A DNA stretch of 64,000 bases from Pseudomonas beijingensis. GTDB lineage: Bacteria > Pseudomonadota > Gammaproteobacteria > Pseudomonadales > Pseudomonadaceae. Below are positions 29,765 to 39,672 of this stretch, in pieces. The stretch is taken from positions 3,476,001 to 3,540,000 of the forward strand of contig NZ_CP117425.1 in the NCBI RefSeq assembly GCF_030687295.1. The letters are read 5' to 3'. How positions within the stretch are numbered: position 1 is the first letter of the stretch; every line of letters starts with the position of its first letter. The notes under the pieces are model-generated. The model searched no databases. It had not been told where the DNA came from and worked only from the letters and a program-made list of their open reading frames with translations. The translations under genes were made by a program, and so were the position numbers.

Positions 29765-30266
29765 AACGCAAGCGATAGCAGTGTTGCAGGGCCGTGGCCA
29801 GGTCGCGTTCCACCGTCGCGCGGGAAACACCCAGCTTTTCGGCTATTTGCGCGCAGGTTAGACCGTCGAGTCGGGCAAATAAAAATGCCTGGCGAACTCT
29901 TGGTTTAAGCATACCGAGCATGCGGTCTATGCGCTCGAGCGCATCAAGAATCATCAGCCGGCTTTCTTCCGAGGGAACCTCATGTTGAGGCAGCAACGTG
30001 ATGCTTTCCAAGTAGGCACGTTCGAGTTCGCGACGACGATACTGATCAATCATCAGTCCGCGGGCGATACTGCTTAAATAGGCGCGTGGTTCGCGCAAGG
30101 GGCTGGACTGACGGGATTTGAGCAGACGTACGAAGGTGTCCTGCGCCAAATCTGCTGCGTTATCGCGACATCCAATGCGTCGGATTAGCCAGCCGTGTAA
30201 CCACGAGTGGTGGGTTCGATAGAGCAGCCCTAGATCTGCAGTACCTAGTGTTTCATCGCTACGCAT
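29751..30266 (-). CDS. FecI-type ECF sigma factor
   Basis: A 171-aa protein from ATG 30266, with sigma region 2 (AADLAQDTFVRLLKS) and region 4 (LDGLTCAQIAEKLGVSRATVERDLATAL). It is predicted to turn on the neighbouring receptor gene when the siderophore is bound. A start at 30266 keeps the Fur-box-like sequence upstream of the gene; the open frame further upstream to 30404 is therefore not used here. Confidence 0.9.
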   Translation of the reverse strand: MRSDETLGTADLGLLYRTHHSWLHGWLIRRIGCRDNAADLAQDTFVRLLKSRQSSPLREPRAYLSSIARGLMIDQYRRRELERAYLESITLLPQHEVPSEESRLMILDALERIDRMLGMLKPRVRQAFLFARLDGLTCAQIAEKLGVSRATVERDLATALQHCYRLRYVEA

Positions 30267-30283
30267 CGGAATCCCGGCAGGTG

Positions 30284-30305
30284 CATGATTGATAATTAAT
30301 CGCAT
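30284..30305 (-). promoter_or_regulatory. putative Fur box of the sigma-factor gene
   Basis: ATGATTGATAATTAATCGCA is AT-rich and partly palindromic, with the GATAAT/ATTATC half-sites of a Fur box, about 20 bases before the chosen ATG. Iron control is usual for such sigma genes. Confidence 0.45.
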
Positions 30306-30429
30306 TCTACTCACGCGATAGGCCTTAGGCAAATACGTGGCGCTCACTGTCCGCTTTTGGGCGAACGCGATCATTCTGTAGAGGCTGCGAGTGAAAGAAT
30401 GCATTCAGCGTTTAGGAGATTTGAACGCT

Positions 30430-30467
30430 AGCCACCGAGCACTTTGAATTTCAAAGTGCTCGGTGGC
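30430..30467. repeat. perfect 38-bp palindrome
   Basis: AGCCACCGAGCACTTTGAA (30430-30448) is followed directly by its exact reverse complement (30449-30467) with no loop. It lies after the AraC pseudogene and before the sigma-factor promoter, and may terminate or separate transcripts, though no T-run follows. Confidence 0.85.
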
Positions 30468-30479
30468 TCCCGCTCGGCT

Positions 30480-31391
30480 TCAGGAAACAGTAGACCGCCT
30501 CGACTGACGACTTAACCCAGGCGTCTTGCCCGTAATGCGCTTGAATGCGCGACTGAACGCGGCCTGAGAGGTATAACCCAAGCGCTGCGCCACCTTTTCA
30601 ATCGGCAGCCTTTCGAGCGTCAATCACTGGCTCGCAAGCCGCATCCGCAACTCAGTCACGTAGCGCAGTGGGGCCATGCCAATAGTCGCCTGGAAACGGT
30701 CTGCGAAGACCGAGCGAGAGGTATTGCATTGCTCCGCCAACTGCGCAACGGTCCAGTCGCGTCCCGGTTGTTGATGGAGCGCGAGAAGCGCGCTTGCCAA
30801 GCGTAGGTCGCGTAATGCAGCGACCAGGCCAGAGGCATTGCCGCAGGCGCACTCCACCCAACTGCGAACGACCATGGCGGCCACCACATCGGCCAAACGC
30901 GCGAGGATACCGGCGAAGCCGACACGGGCGGCGCTGACCTCGCGTTCCATGGTGGTCAGGATAGGCACCAGCCCGGGGTAACGCTGGCCGCCGGCATCAA
31001 TCAGCATCAGACCCGGCATCAGCCTGCCAAGGCCATGGATACTGCCCAGTTCAAACTCCATGCAGCCACTGAACAAAATGGTGGTCGGCGTGGGGCTGGC
31101 ATCGGTTCCGGTATCCACCGCGCTGACCGTATCACCGAGGGGAGCGCCGTCTAAACGGTCGATGTCCTGAACAGGCACGTCCGTATGAGAAAGCAGTTGA
31201 TGGGCCGCGCCATGGGCGATGAATACGGCGTTGCCGGCAGACAGTGCGTACGTTGTCCCGTCCTCCATCCGCAGCACCGCATTGCCGACCGCCAGGAAGT
31301 GAAACCAGGCATGCCCAGGTTTGTCGGCAAAGCTCAGGCCGAAGGCTGGACCGGCTTGGATACGCCGGTACTCGACGCCACGCAGGCGCAT
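30480..31391 (-). pseudogene. AraC-family regulator with an in-frame stop
   Basis: The frame encodes an N-terminal cupin-type AraC sensor domain and the first helix-turn-helix (VAQLAEQCNTSRSVFADRF), then meets TGA at 30624-30626 after RMRLASQ. The same frame continues with LERLPIEKVAQRLGYTSQAA and FSRAFKRITGKTPG, the second helix-turn-helix, to a natural stop at 30480. A nonsense change thus removes half of the DNA-binding domain. The gene is divergent from the MFS gene at 31493, which it probably controlled. Confidence 0.88.
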
Positions 31392-31492
31392 TGTTCGGTG
31401 TTTTAGTCAAAAAAACGAGTTTTTCGATCATAGATCATCCAGATTCCCGCGCCTAGACTGCGGGTCGCGATTAAGATTGGGAGATCCGTGCA

Positions 31493-32745
31493 ATGAATGA
31501 CTGTGTTTGTAATGCCGTATCTGACAGCCGGCCCGGCGTCGGGCTGGATGCAGAGCCTGCAACCCCTGCGTGGATGGCAGTGTTCTCGTTGGCAATGGGT
31601 GTGTTCGGATTGCTCACCGCTGAGTACCTTCCGGCCAGCCTGTTGACGCCGATGGCTACCGATCTGGGCGTGTCCGAAGCGCTGGCGGGACAGGCGGTAA
31701 CGGTGACAGCCGTGGTGGCACTGTTCGCGGGCTTGTTGGTGCCAGGCCTGACCCGCGGTATCGACCGCCGCTGGGTGCTGCTGGGTTTTTCCACGTTGAT
31801 GATCGCATCCAATCTTCTGGTCGCCGTTTCCTCCAGTTTCGCGGTGCTATTGGTGATGCGTATCTTGCTGGGTATCGCCCTCGGCGGATTCTGGAGCATG
31901 GCGGCAGCGGTGGCGATGCGCTTGGTACCGGGGGCGTTGTTGCCTCGAGCGCTCTCGATTATTTTCAGCGGCATTGCCGTCGGGACGGTGGTTGCGGTCC
32001 CGCTGGGCAGTTACCTGGGCGGCTTATATGGCTGGCGCAGCGCGTTCTTTGCAGCGGCGGCGGTCGGTGTGGTGACCCTGGCTTTCCAGTCGTTCACGCT
32101 GCCGCGCCTTGCGCCGCGCACGCCGGCACGCCTGCGCACCGTACTCGAAGTGTTGCGACGCGCCCGGGCATCGCCATGGGTATGTTCGGTTGTGTGCTGG
32201 TGCACAGCGGCCATTTCGCGATGTTCACCTACGTTCGGCCATTTATCGAGGGCACTACCGGCATCGGCCCGCAAGGGCTGTCACTGATGCTGCTGGGTTT
32301 CGGTGTGGCGAACTTCGGCGGCACGCTGTTGGCCGGGTGGCTGCTTGAGCGTCACCCACTGGCCACCTTGGTGTTGATGCCCGCGCTGGTGGGCGTTGCC
32401 GCACTGGCGTTGGTGCTGTTGCCGGCCTCGGTGCCGGGGCAAGTGGTACTGCTGGCGGTCTGGGGACTGGCCTTTGGTGGTGTGCCGGTGGCGTGGTCGA
32501 ACTGGGTCGCCAGCGCAATACCTGATCAGGCGGAAAGCGCCGGGGGGATGGTGGTAGCCTCTGTGCAGTCGGCCATCGCAACCGGCGCCGCCGCTGGCGG
32601 TGCGATGTTCAGCCTCGGTGGCAGCGCAGGCGTATTCGTAGCGGCGGCCGTGCTGATGCTGCTGGCCGCGTTGCTGATTGCGTGGCGTGTCCGAGTCCCT
32701 TCTGCTGGTGGCGGTGCCCAGGTCAGGCCGGCACTGCACCTTTGA
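31493..32745 (+). pseudogene. MFS efflux transporter (AraJ/NepI-like), frameshifted
   Basis: Two overlapping frames (31493-32287 and 32176-32745) together encode a normal 12-helix major facilitator of about 415 residues. The first six helices (WMAVFSLAMGVFGLLTAEYL; RILLGIALGGFWSMAA) are in frame one and the rest (MGMFGCVLVHSGHFAMFTYV) in frame two. The break lies at 32158-32168 in CGCGCCCGGGC; one missing C would restore VLRRAPGIAMGMF. A sequencing error cannot be excluded. Confidence 0.85.
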
Positions 32746-32794
32746 TCCGGCTCTCCAAGCCACCCCGATACCGTCCGTAACCCGGAGATAAAAC

Positions 32795-34122
32795 ATGAAC
32801 AATGCGACGTCCCACCAAGGACGCCTGAAATCCTTGCGCGCGGCAGGTATAGGCAATGCGCTCGAATGGTTCGACTGGACGCTGTACGCGACCTTTTCGG
32901 TGTACCTGGCAAGCAATCTGTTCGACAAAACCGATGCCCGCTCAGCGATGCTCGCGACCCTTGCGGTGTTTGCGGTGGGGTTTGTCGCTCGTCCCATCGG
33001 CGGGTGGTTGTTTGGCCGGCTGAGCGACCGATTGGGGCGCCGGAGACCATCATGGTGATCACGATGTTGTTACTGGCGATCAGCAGCCTTGGTATCGCGG
33101 TTATCCCTGACTACCAAAGCATTGGCCTGTATGCCTCGGTCGCGCTGCTGTTTTTCCGGCTCATGCAGGGGCTCGCCCATGGCGGCGAAACAGGGGTTTC
33201 CTACACCTATGTCGCCGAGATCGCCCCAAGCAAACACCGTGGCTTATGGTCCAGTTCAGTCTATGTCGGGGTGACACTGGGGGTGATGGCGGCGACGGCC
33301 ATGGCGGCGGCGTTGACCTGGCTGCTGGGCGCGCAGGCGATGGCTGACTATGGCTGGCGGATCGGCTTTGCCGTCGGTGGGCTACTGGGTATCTACGCGC
33401 TGTTTTTGCGTCGCGGTGCGCAAGAGTCCCATGTGTTCGTAGAGCAGCAGGGCCTGGCTCGGCCGCTGCGCAAGTTGTCCAGGGGGGAGATGCTGCGAGT
33501 CGCGCGCAACATCGTCATGCTCGCAGCGGCCGCTAACGTCACCTACTACGCTTGGGTCACGTTTGGCGCTTCGACGGCGATCGCCCACGGCATGGACGCT
33601 ACGGGTGCCTACATGGCCAGCCTTCTGGCGCAGATCCTCTGTGTGTGCTGGCTGCCAATCTGCGGAATGCTGTCCGATCGTTTCGGTCGCAAACCCATGG
33701 TCATTGCCTGGGGCCTGGGCGTGATCCTACTGACTTATCCCATCTCGATAATGGTGACCACTGAACCCTACACGCTGTTCCTGGCCCAGGTCGTGGGCCT
33801 TGGGGCCTGGTCGTTGATCGCGGCGATTTTCCCCGCCGTGCTGTCGGAGCAGGTGCCGACCCAGGCACGGGCGCAGGGCGTTGGGTTGGTGTCGTCGGTT
33901 TCGGTGGCGATCTTTGGCGGCACCGCCCCCTATTTACACAGCTACCTCAGCGGCGCCGACCTTGGCTATCTGTATATCTGCTACGTCATGGGGTTGGGCC
34001 TGGTCACCGTCCTGGCAGGTTTTCTTATCGACGAAACGGCGGGCATCGATCTTGCGCACATCGAGGCGCCCGGCGCTCGAGTGACTGCTGGCTCACGGCC
34101 GTCGATGGCCTCTCAGGACTAA
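32795..34122 (+). pseudogene. MHS-type MFS metabolite:proton symporter, frameshifted
   Basis: The first frame (32795-33058) encodes helices 1-3 with the typical IGNALEWFDW and GRLSDRLGRR motifs, then stops. The second frame continues TIMVITMLLLAISSLG to 34122. A single missing A near 33042-33046 (AGACC for AGAACC) explains the break. The intact protein would be about 442 aa and belong to the metabolite:H+ symporter family, which imports organic acids and betaines. It precedes the dimethylformamidase-like gene and might import its substrate. Confidence 0.87.
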
Positions 34123-34175
34123 ATCAATTGGCTTGTCGATCCGCAGGATCAGCGAACCCCAAGGAGTGCGATTCA

Positions 34176-35828
34176 ATGAACTCAACAGACCTCAAAAACG
34201 CTGCTGCACGAGGTGAACGACCGGGCGCGAGCGTGACCGTCAGCCAGACGTCGGGGCCACGTCAGGCCGCGCGAGAAACCTGGGTCGAAGTCCCTTCCGA
34301 GTCGGGCCCGGCGGCCGCTTGGTGCTACTCGGATCGCCGCTCCTATAACCCGGGTGGTTCGGTGTGCCTGTATCTGTCTTCGAACTGCCCGCAAGTGAGA
34401 CTCAGGATCTATCGTGATGGAGCCATCGCTCGCACGCTGCATGAAACCGACAGCCTTGAAGCTCTATTCCACCCGTTGCCCGAGCGTGCCTATGAGCATG
34501 GGTGCCAATGGCCGGTATTCATGCGGTGGTCAATCCCAACTGATGCCGAGCCGGGTGGCTACGTAGTGGAAGTACGGGATAGCGCTGATAGTGTCCTCGG
34601 GCATCACCTGTTCATCGTCAAGACGGCGCACAAGCGCGCCGATGCCTTGGTGCTCGTCGCGGCCACATCGACCTGGGCCGCTTATAACGACTGGGGCGGC
34701 GCTAACCATTACTTCGGTCTCCACCCCGGCACGCCCCGTGGCCGCGCGCCGTTGCTGTCGGCACAGCGCCCCTGGGCGCGAGGGCAGGTCTGGCTGCCGG
34801 AGGATGCCCCGCGTTCCGTCAACGCGACCCGGCAGCGCCAACCCGGGCCGGCGCGCTACGAGTTCATCGAATGGGCATCCCTTAACGGCTACGCCAAGTA
34901 CTACGCGCTGGCGGGGTGGGCCTCCTACGAAAGACCTTTTGTTGTCTGGGCCGAACAGCAAGGTTACACGGTCGATATCCTGACCCAGGACGATTTGCAT
35001 CACGACCCGCACGCTCTTGAGGGCTACACCTGCGCCGTTTTCGCGGGGCACGACGAATACTGGACGTGGGAAATGCGCGACCATGTCGACGCCTTTGTCG
35101 AGGGAGGTGGCAAGGTCGCGCGTTTTGCTGGCAATTTCATGTGGCAGATCCGCTTGGAGGATGAGGGCCAGCGGCAGGTGGCCTACAAGTACGATGCCGG
35201 CGCGCTTGATCCTGTGGCGGCGACTGACCCACCTCGGCTCACTGGCGCCTGGGAAGATCCGAGGGTGAATCACCCCGGGGCGAGAACGTTTGGGGTCAAT
35301 GCATTGCGGGGGATATATGTAGGCTTTGGAGCAATGGCACCGCGCAACCCGCGTGGGTATACGGTCTTCAGGCCCCAGCACTGGGCGTTTATGGGGACGG
35401 GCCTGGGTTACGCGGACATGTTCGGAGACGAAGCCAACATCTTTGGTTATGAGGTGGATGGCCTGGAATACACGTTTGTCGACGGCCTCCCTGAACCGCT
35501 CGGCACAGACGGTGCACCCCGCGGATTGCAAATCCTCGCCATGGGCTGGGCGACCAATGCCGAGCACGGCCGATCCGAGGATGCCTATTCATTCATGCTC
35601 GGCGATGGTGATGCTCGGTTTCGTGCTTCCATCCTGGCGCCCGGCCTTAGCGAGGCCAGCATCGATCTGCACAGCCGCGGGGCCGGCATGGTGGTGCACT
35701 TTCATAAAGGTCGAGGTGAGGTCTTTACCGCTGCCACGTGCGAATGGGTGCATGGGCTTATGCAGGCAGACATTTACACCGTGATGATCACAAAAAACGT
35801 GCTCGATCGTTTTTTGCGCAAGACGTAG
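34176..35828 (+). CDS. N,N-dimethylformamidase large-subunit-like protein
   Basis: A 550-aa protein starting MNSTDLKNAAARG after AAGGAG. It resembles the large subunit of dimethylformamidase in the central region: YNDWGGANHYFG, a long linker, VFAGHDEYWTWEMRDHVDAFVEGGGKVARFAGN (glutamine-amidotransferase-like fold) and AMGWATNAEH. No small-subunit gene is seen beside it, and most members of this family have no tested substrate. It lies 53 bases after the symporter and may hydrolyse an N-substituted amide. Confidence 0.75.
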   Translation: MNSTDLKNAAARGERPGASVTVSQTSGPRQAARETWVEVPSESGPAAAWCYSDRRSYNPGGSVCLYLSSNCPQVRLRIYRDGAIARTLHETDSLEALFHPLPERAYEHGCQWPVFMRWSIPTDAEPGGYVVEVRDSADSVLGHHLFIVKTAHKRADALVLVAATSTWAAYNDWGGANHYFGLHPGTPRGRAPLLSAQRPWARGQVWLPEDAPRSVNATRQRQPGPARYEFIEWASLNGYAKYYALAGWASYERPFVVWAEQQGYTVDILTQDDLHHDPHALEGYTCAVFAGHDEYWTWEMRDHVDAFVEGGGKVARFAGNFMWQIRLEDEGQRQVAYKYDAGALDPVAATDPPRLTGAWEDPRVNHPGARTFGVNALRGIYVGFGAMAPRNPRGYTVFRPQHWAFMGTGLGYADMFGDEANIFGYEVDGLEYTFVDGLPEPLGTDGAPRGLQILAMGWATNAEHGRSEDAYSFMLGDGDARFRASILAPGLSEASIDLHSRGAGMVVHFHKGRGEVFTAATCEWVHGLMQADIYTVMITKNVLDRFLRKT

Positions 35829-35968
35829 AAGGTTCGCCGATGTCCATGACAGATGGTTGATGCTTTGGAATAGCGTCACATGAAGCATTACAGTCTTTTT
35901 GAGTGCTGCCGATAATAAATTTACTAGCCACGTTTTCAGGGATGGCTGATAACAGGGAGGACATTATC

Positions 35969-36739
35969 TTGGTCGGTTCAATTAATTCAAATGCGTTTTC
36001 TGGTTCGCAGGTTTCCAATGTGGCGGCGAACCAAAATGAATCGCTGACGAAAAGTCAGGTGACAACTGAAAACTCTGCGAGTGGCAGTCAGAAAGATACC
36101 AGTAGCCTTTCTTCACTCTCTGTGCAGTTGAGTGAGAGTGCCGCGCGTGCGGCGGCTAGAGATTCGAGTTTGAGCAGGAAAGAGCTTGGCGCGAAAGCGA
36201 ATGAGCTTTTGAGCAAGATTTCCGGTGATGGCTATTTTATCAACAAAAAAGCCAATGATGCTGAAGTGCCTGACACTCAGGACCCTGTGTTATTGGCTCG
36301 TGCGGCCAATGCAACGCAGTTCGTCAATGGCAGTGGTAAAAATCCATTTGCGGGTATGTCGAGCGATCAGCTCTCATTGATTATCTATGATGACAGTGGA
36401 AGTTTTACGACTAATGAACGCCGCGCGGCGTGGAGAGAGTCATTCGATCAGGAATCTGCTTGGCGGCAGAAGGTTGTTGCCAATGCTATGGCGGAATATA
36501 ACGGAACCGGGAAACTGACGGAATTCTTTACTGCAGCCCTTGAACATTACAAGGGTTTGCCCGTTATTGTGCAGGCACAATATCCTAATAGTTACGAGGC
36601 GAAGCTGCAGGGTTGGATAGCACTCGATTTCAACTACAAGACCCATACCGTCGAGGGTAAGGGCAGTCCTCAGGAGGTGATGGACAAGGTCTTGAATCTC
36701 GACAAGCAACTGTTTGATGACGCTGGGGCAGATGATTGA
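35969..36739 (+). CDS. hypothetical protein (256 aa)
   Basis: I do not recognise the family. The first 75 residues are rich in Ser, Asn and Gln (VGSINSNAFSGSQVSNVAAN) and look disordered; the rest is a mixed fold with SDQLSLIIYDDSGSFTTNER and a helical end. TTG 35969 is chosen because GGGAGG lies eight bases before it; the frame is open to an ATG at 35942 and a further start at 35903. Lower GC and the last position in the island suggest recent acquisition. The Ser-rich N-terminus without a signal peptide would fit export by a specialised secretion system, but nothing proves it. Confidence 0.6.
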   Translation: MVGSINSNAFSGSQVSNVAANQNESLTKSQVTTENSASGSQKDTSSLSSLSVQLSESAARAAARDSSLSRKELGAKANELLSKISGDGYFINKKANDAEVPDTQDPVLLARAANATQFVNGSGKNPFAGMSSDQLSLIIYDDSGSFTTNERRAAWRESFDQESAWRQKVVANAMAEYNGTGKLTEFFTAALEHYKGLPVIVQAQYPNSYEAKLQGWIALDFNYKTHTVEGKGSPQEVMDKVLNLDKQLFDDAGADD

Positions 36740-37072
36740 GCCTGTCCAAACAAAAAGCCCCGCATTGGCGTAATGCTGGTCACTTAAGCGGAGCAGCCTT
36801 ATGATCCGCCGGAAACCGGGTCTATGAACTCTTCACCGTCCTTGGCCCCTACGGCCTTGGACGGTGACCCGGAAATATCCCTCCAATCCTCGCTCTTAAC
36901 TCTGCCTAGCGTCTGCCCGTCGTTGATGTCGGGTTCGCCGCTGCCATGACGATTAACTGAGCGGCGATGTGCCTTGATACCCTCAAAAAACAAGTCCAGA
37001 ATCGAGTCTTTTCCTGCTCTGGCAAGAAAAGAAACCCCTTGGATTTCAATGAGTCGGACACCAGATGCGAGC
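36740..37072. other. island end; conserved att-flanking segment
   Basis: No firm gene. A minus-strand frame (36799-37089, 96 codons) starts inside the att repeat and reads SGVRLIEIQGVSFLARAGKD near its beginning. The related segment at 24520-24604 encodes a similar stretch interrupted by a stop, so this may be the decayed end of an element-borne gene. Confidence 0.45.
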
Positions 37073-37131
37073 CTCGTTTCCCGCTCCAAGATTCAGAAAA
37101 AAGCCACTCAGATGAGTGGCTTTTTTTGTGC
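37073..37131 (+). repeat. island attachment repeat, copy C
   Basis: 59 bases identical to 1542-1600, with the tRNA 3' end (CTCGTTTCCCGCTCCA) and the terminator, but without the rest of a tRNA gene. It marks the far border of the accessory region. Confidence 0.88.
37099..37128 (+). terminator. terminator carried by att copy C
   Basis: The same AGCCACTC/GAGTGGCT hairpin and T-run as after the tRNA gene. Confidence 0.8.
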
Positions 37132-37335
37132 CTGTTTCACTGGCCAGGCTGTGACATAGATCCGACAGGCATCAGCAGAAAGGTCGCGCGAATTACCCTG
37201 GGAGGTCTGCCCGTCTGCCACTGTGTTGCCGAGCGTCGAGGGGGGCGGGATTGAATGTGCAGAAGTCAGCTGAAGCCGTAGTAAGTGGCGGTTAACCGCG
37301 CCATCAAGGGCCGAACAGGTTGTGCCGCCAGCTCA

Positions 37336-38385
37336 TCAGCTTTGGGAATTCTCCGATGTCACAATCTGCAGCGGAATATGCACCCGGTGACGCACAGGAT
37401 CGAACTGCTCCGCAGTCTGCAATTCCACCAGTAGATTCACTAGCGCCGTTGCAGTCTGGCGCGGCTGAGAGTCGATCACCACGTCGACCAAACCCTGGGC
37501 CAGGGCTTGGCGTGACAGCTCAGTGGACTCCTGCAAAATGCAGCACAGCGTCGGGCGCTTGGGCAGTTGCGCCAACGCGTTGATAATCCCGTCGCCACCG
37601 CCACCTACCACGCATAGCCCGCGCAAATCGTCATGCCGAACCAGGAGGTCGAGGGTCGCTTCTTCGGTGATGTCGCAGTTGTCCAGATTGATCAGCGGCT
37701 CCAGCGGGCGCAGCCCAGGTGCGTGTTCGGCCAAGTAGCTGTGCAAACCTTCGACCCGCTCCTGGTGACCAAGAAAGCGATGGCCACCGAGCAGAACGCC
37801 GATGCTGCCTTTGCGCGCGCCACAGGTGCGGGCCAGTAGCCACCCCATCGTGCGCCCGACTACCTGATTGTCCTGGCCGACATAGGGCTCGGCCGCCGCC
37901 TCATGAATGCCCGACAACAATGCCACCACGGGCACGCCGGCCTCGCGAATCTGGGCAAGGGCGGCGTTGATCTGCGGGTGGGCGAAGCTGACCACCGCCA
38001 GGCCGTCGCATTGCACCGCCAACTGTTCGATCTGGGCAATGATGGCGCTGGGGGTGCGATCAAAAACGTATTCGAATTGGCAGGTCAGGTTGGCCCCGGC
38101 CTGGCGCTGCGCGGCCTCGGCGATGGCTTGGGCCAGGTTGGCGTAGAACGCCTGGGCTGTGCCCAGCAGCAGGATGCCGAAGCGGTACGTGGGGCGACGT
38201 TCGAGAATGCGCTGGCCGATCAGCCGCGCGGCAAAATAACCCACGGCTTCGGCGGCCTGAAGCACCTGTTCGGCAGTGGCTGGATTAACCGGGGCGCGAG
38301 CGTTGAGCACGCGGTCGACGGTGGCGACACTTAAGCCTGCGTGTTCGGCGACCGTGGCGATGGTGGGGCGTTTATTGTTATTCAT
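37336..38385 (-). CDS. LacI-family regulator
   Basis: A 349-aa protein with the N-terminal LacI helix-turn-helix (TIATVAEHAGLSVATVDRVLN) and a periplasmic-binding-protein-like sensor domain similar to the sugar/inositol sensing group (FGILLLGTAQAFYANLAQAI; LCVVGGGGDGIINAL). It is divergent from the oxygenase operon, with a palindromic operator in between, and probably represses it until a sugar-like ligand binds. Confidence 0.93.
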   Translation of the reverse strand: MNNNKRPTIATVAEHAGLSVATVDRVLNARAPVNPATAEQVLQAAEAVGYFAARLIGQRILERRPTYRFGILLLGTAQAFYANLAQAIAEAAQRQAGANLTCQFEYVFDRTPSAIIAQIEQLAVQCDGLAVVSFAHPQINAALAQIREAGVPVVALLSGIHEAAAEPYVGQDNQVVGRTMGWLLARTCGARKGSIGVLLGGHRFLGHQERVEGLHSYLAEHAPGLRPLEPLINLDNCDITEEATLDLLVRHDDLRGLCVVGGGGDGIINALAQLPKRPTLCCILQESTELSRQALAQGLVDVVIDSQPRQTATALVNLLVELQTAEQFDPVRHRVHIPLQIVTSENSQS

Positions 38386-38403
38386 GATGAGCCTTCAACG
38401 CGT

Positions 38404-38453
38404 CTTGATAGAAAACTATCAAGCCCTGTAGGAGCTGGATGATAGCTTGATAG
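38404..38453. promoter_or_regulatory. likely LacI-type operators
   Basis: CTTGATAG-AAAA-CTATCAAG (38404-38423) is a perfect inverted repeat, and a further CTTGATAG half-site lies at 38446-38453, in the gap between the regulator and the oxygenase operon. The position and symmetry fit binding by the adjacent LacI protein. Confidence 0.7.
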
Positions 38454-38547
38454 GGAATGTATTCAAGACCTTGAGGGGACCTTCCACGCTCTCTATATTT
38501 TTTTACGCAAAGCACCTGACATCTCACGCTTGCGGAGAACAATAACA

Positions 38548-39636
38548 ATGCCTCAAGACAACACAGCCTCTCCCCGGGACTATCGCCTGACCGGCCCTGA
38601 AGCCGTCCGCGCGGCCGAAAAAGGTCTTGTATCGGCCAGTTGGTACCAGTCGCCCATTTCCCGTCAACGCATGAAGCAACTGATGCAACGCCGCGACGGC
38701 CCGGCCTTGCTCGACACCGCCATCTGGCTGCTGACCCTGGTGGTTACCGGTTTCGGCGGCTACTGGTTCTGGGGCACTTGGGCTTGTGTGCCGTTTTTCC
38801 TTGCGTATGGGGTTTTGTACGCCACCGCCTCCAACCCGCGCTGGCATGAAGCCGGTCACGGCACCGCCTTCAAGACCCGCTGGATGAATGATGCGCTCTA
38901 CCAGGTGGCGAGCTTCATGTGCATGTTCGAGCCCCATGTGTGGCGCTGGAGCCATGCCCGGCACCATACCGACACCATCGTCGTCGGCCGCGATCCGGAA
39001 ATCGTCGAACCGCGTCCACCGAGCTTGTTCATGATGCTGCTGAGCCTGTTCCAGATCCCGTTGCTGCTGAAGACGATGGGAGGCGTGTGCCGGCACGCGG
39101 TTGGCAAAATGGATGCCCAGGAACAGACGTTCATCCCTGAGTCCGAATGGTCCAAGGTGTTCCTGGCGGCCCGTATCTGGCTCGTGATTTACGCCGTTGT
39201 CTTTGGTGCGGCGCTTTACCTGCACAGCTGGTTGCCGCTGATGTATATCGGCCTGCCCATCCTGTATGGCGGCTGGTTGTCCTACCTGTTTGGCCTCACC
39301 CAACATGTGGGCCTGGCGGAAGACGTGCTGGACCACCGCAGCAACTGCCGCACCATCTATATGAACCGGGTACTGCGCTTTCTGTACATGAACATGAATT
39401 ATCACCTTGAGCACCACATGTACCCGATGGTGCCGTACCACGCCCTGGCGCAACTCCATGAAGAGATCCGCCACGATTGCCCGCCGCCTTACGCCAACAT
39501 AGGCGAGGCCTTCAAGGAAATCATTCCGACCCTCTTGAAGCAGCGTAAGGACCCGACGTATTTCGTGCGACGCCCCGTCGGTAGCTCAAGGCCTGCCACC
39601 GACGCTCATCCACAGGCTGAAGCCACGCTGGGCTGA
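38548..39636 (+). CDS. desaturase-like diiron oxygenase (MocD-like)
   Basis: A 362-aa membrane protein of the fatty-acid desaturase/alkane hydroxylase superfamily. Three histidine boxes are seen: HEAGHG (near 105), HARHHTDT (near 140) and HLEHHMYP (near 285), with hydrophobic segments between them. It is encoded with a Rieske ferredoxin and a ferredoxin reductase, as in the rhizopine mocDEF genes, where the oxygenase removes an O-methyl group. Substrate assignment by this analogy is inference. ATG 38548 follows GCGGAG. Confidence 0.85.
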   Translation: MPQDNTASPRDYRLTGPEAVRAAEKGLVSASWYQSPISRQRMKQLMQRRDGPALLDTAIWLLTLVVTGFGGYWFWGTWACVPFFLAYGVLYATASNPRWHEAGHGTAFKTRWMNDALYQVASFMCMFEPHVWRWSHARHHTDTIVVGRDPEIVEPRPPSLFMMLLSLFQIPLLLKTMGGVCRHAVGKMDAQEQTFIPESEWSKVFLAARIWLVIYAVVFGAALYLHSWLPLMYIGLPILYGGWLSYLFGLTQHVGLAEDVLDHRSNCRTIYMNRVLRFLYMNMNYHLEHHMYPMVPYHALAQLHEEIRHDCPPPYANIGEAFKEIIPTLLKQRKDPTYFVRRPVGSSRPATDAHPQAEATLG

Positions 39637-39672
39637 CACCTTCCGGCTGTATCCCGAACAAGAGAAAACGCC

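Noticed and set aside
36799..37089. 96-codon minus-strand frame starting in att copy C
   Set aside because: The start lies in the tRNA-derived repeat, and the related sequence at copy B carries a stop; it is kept only as part of the island-end description.
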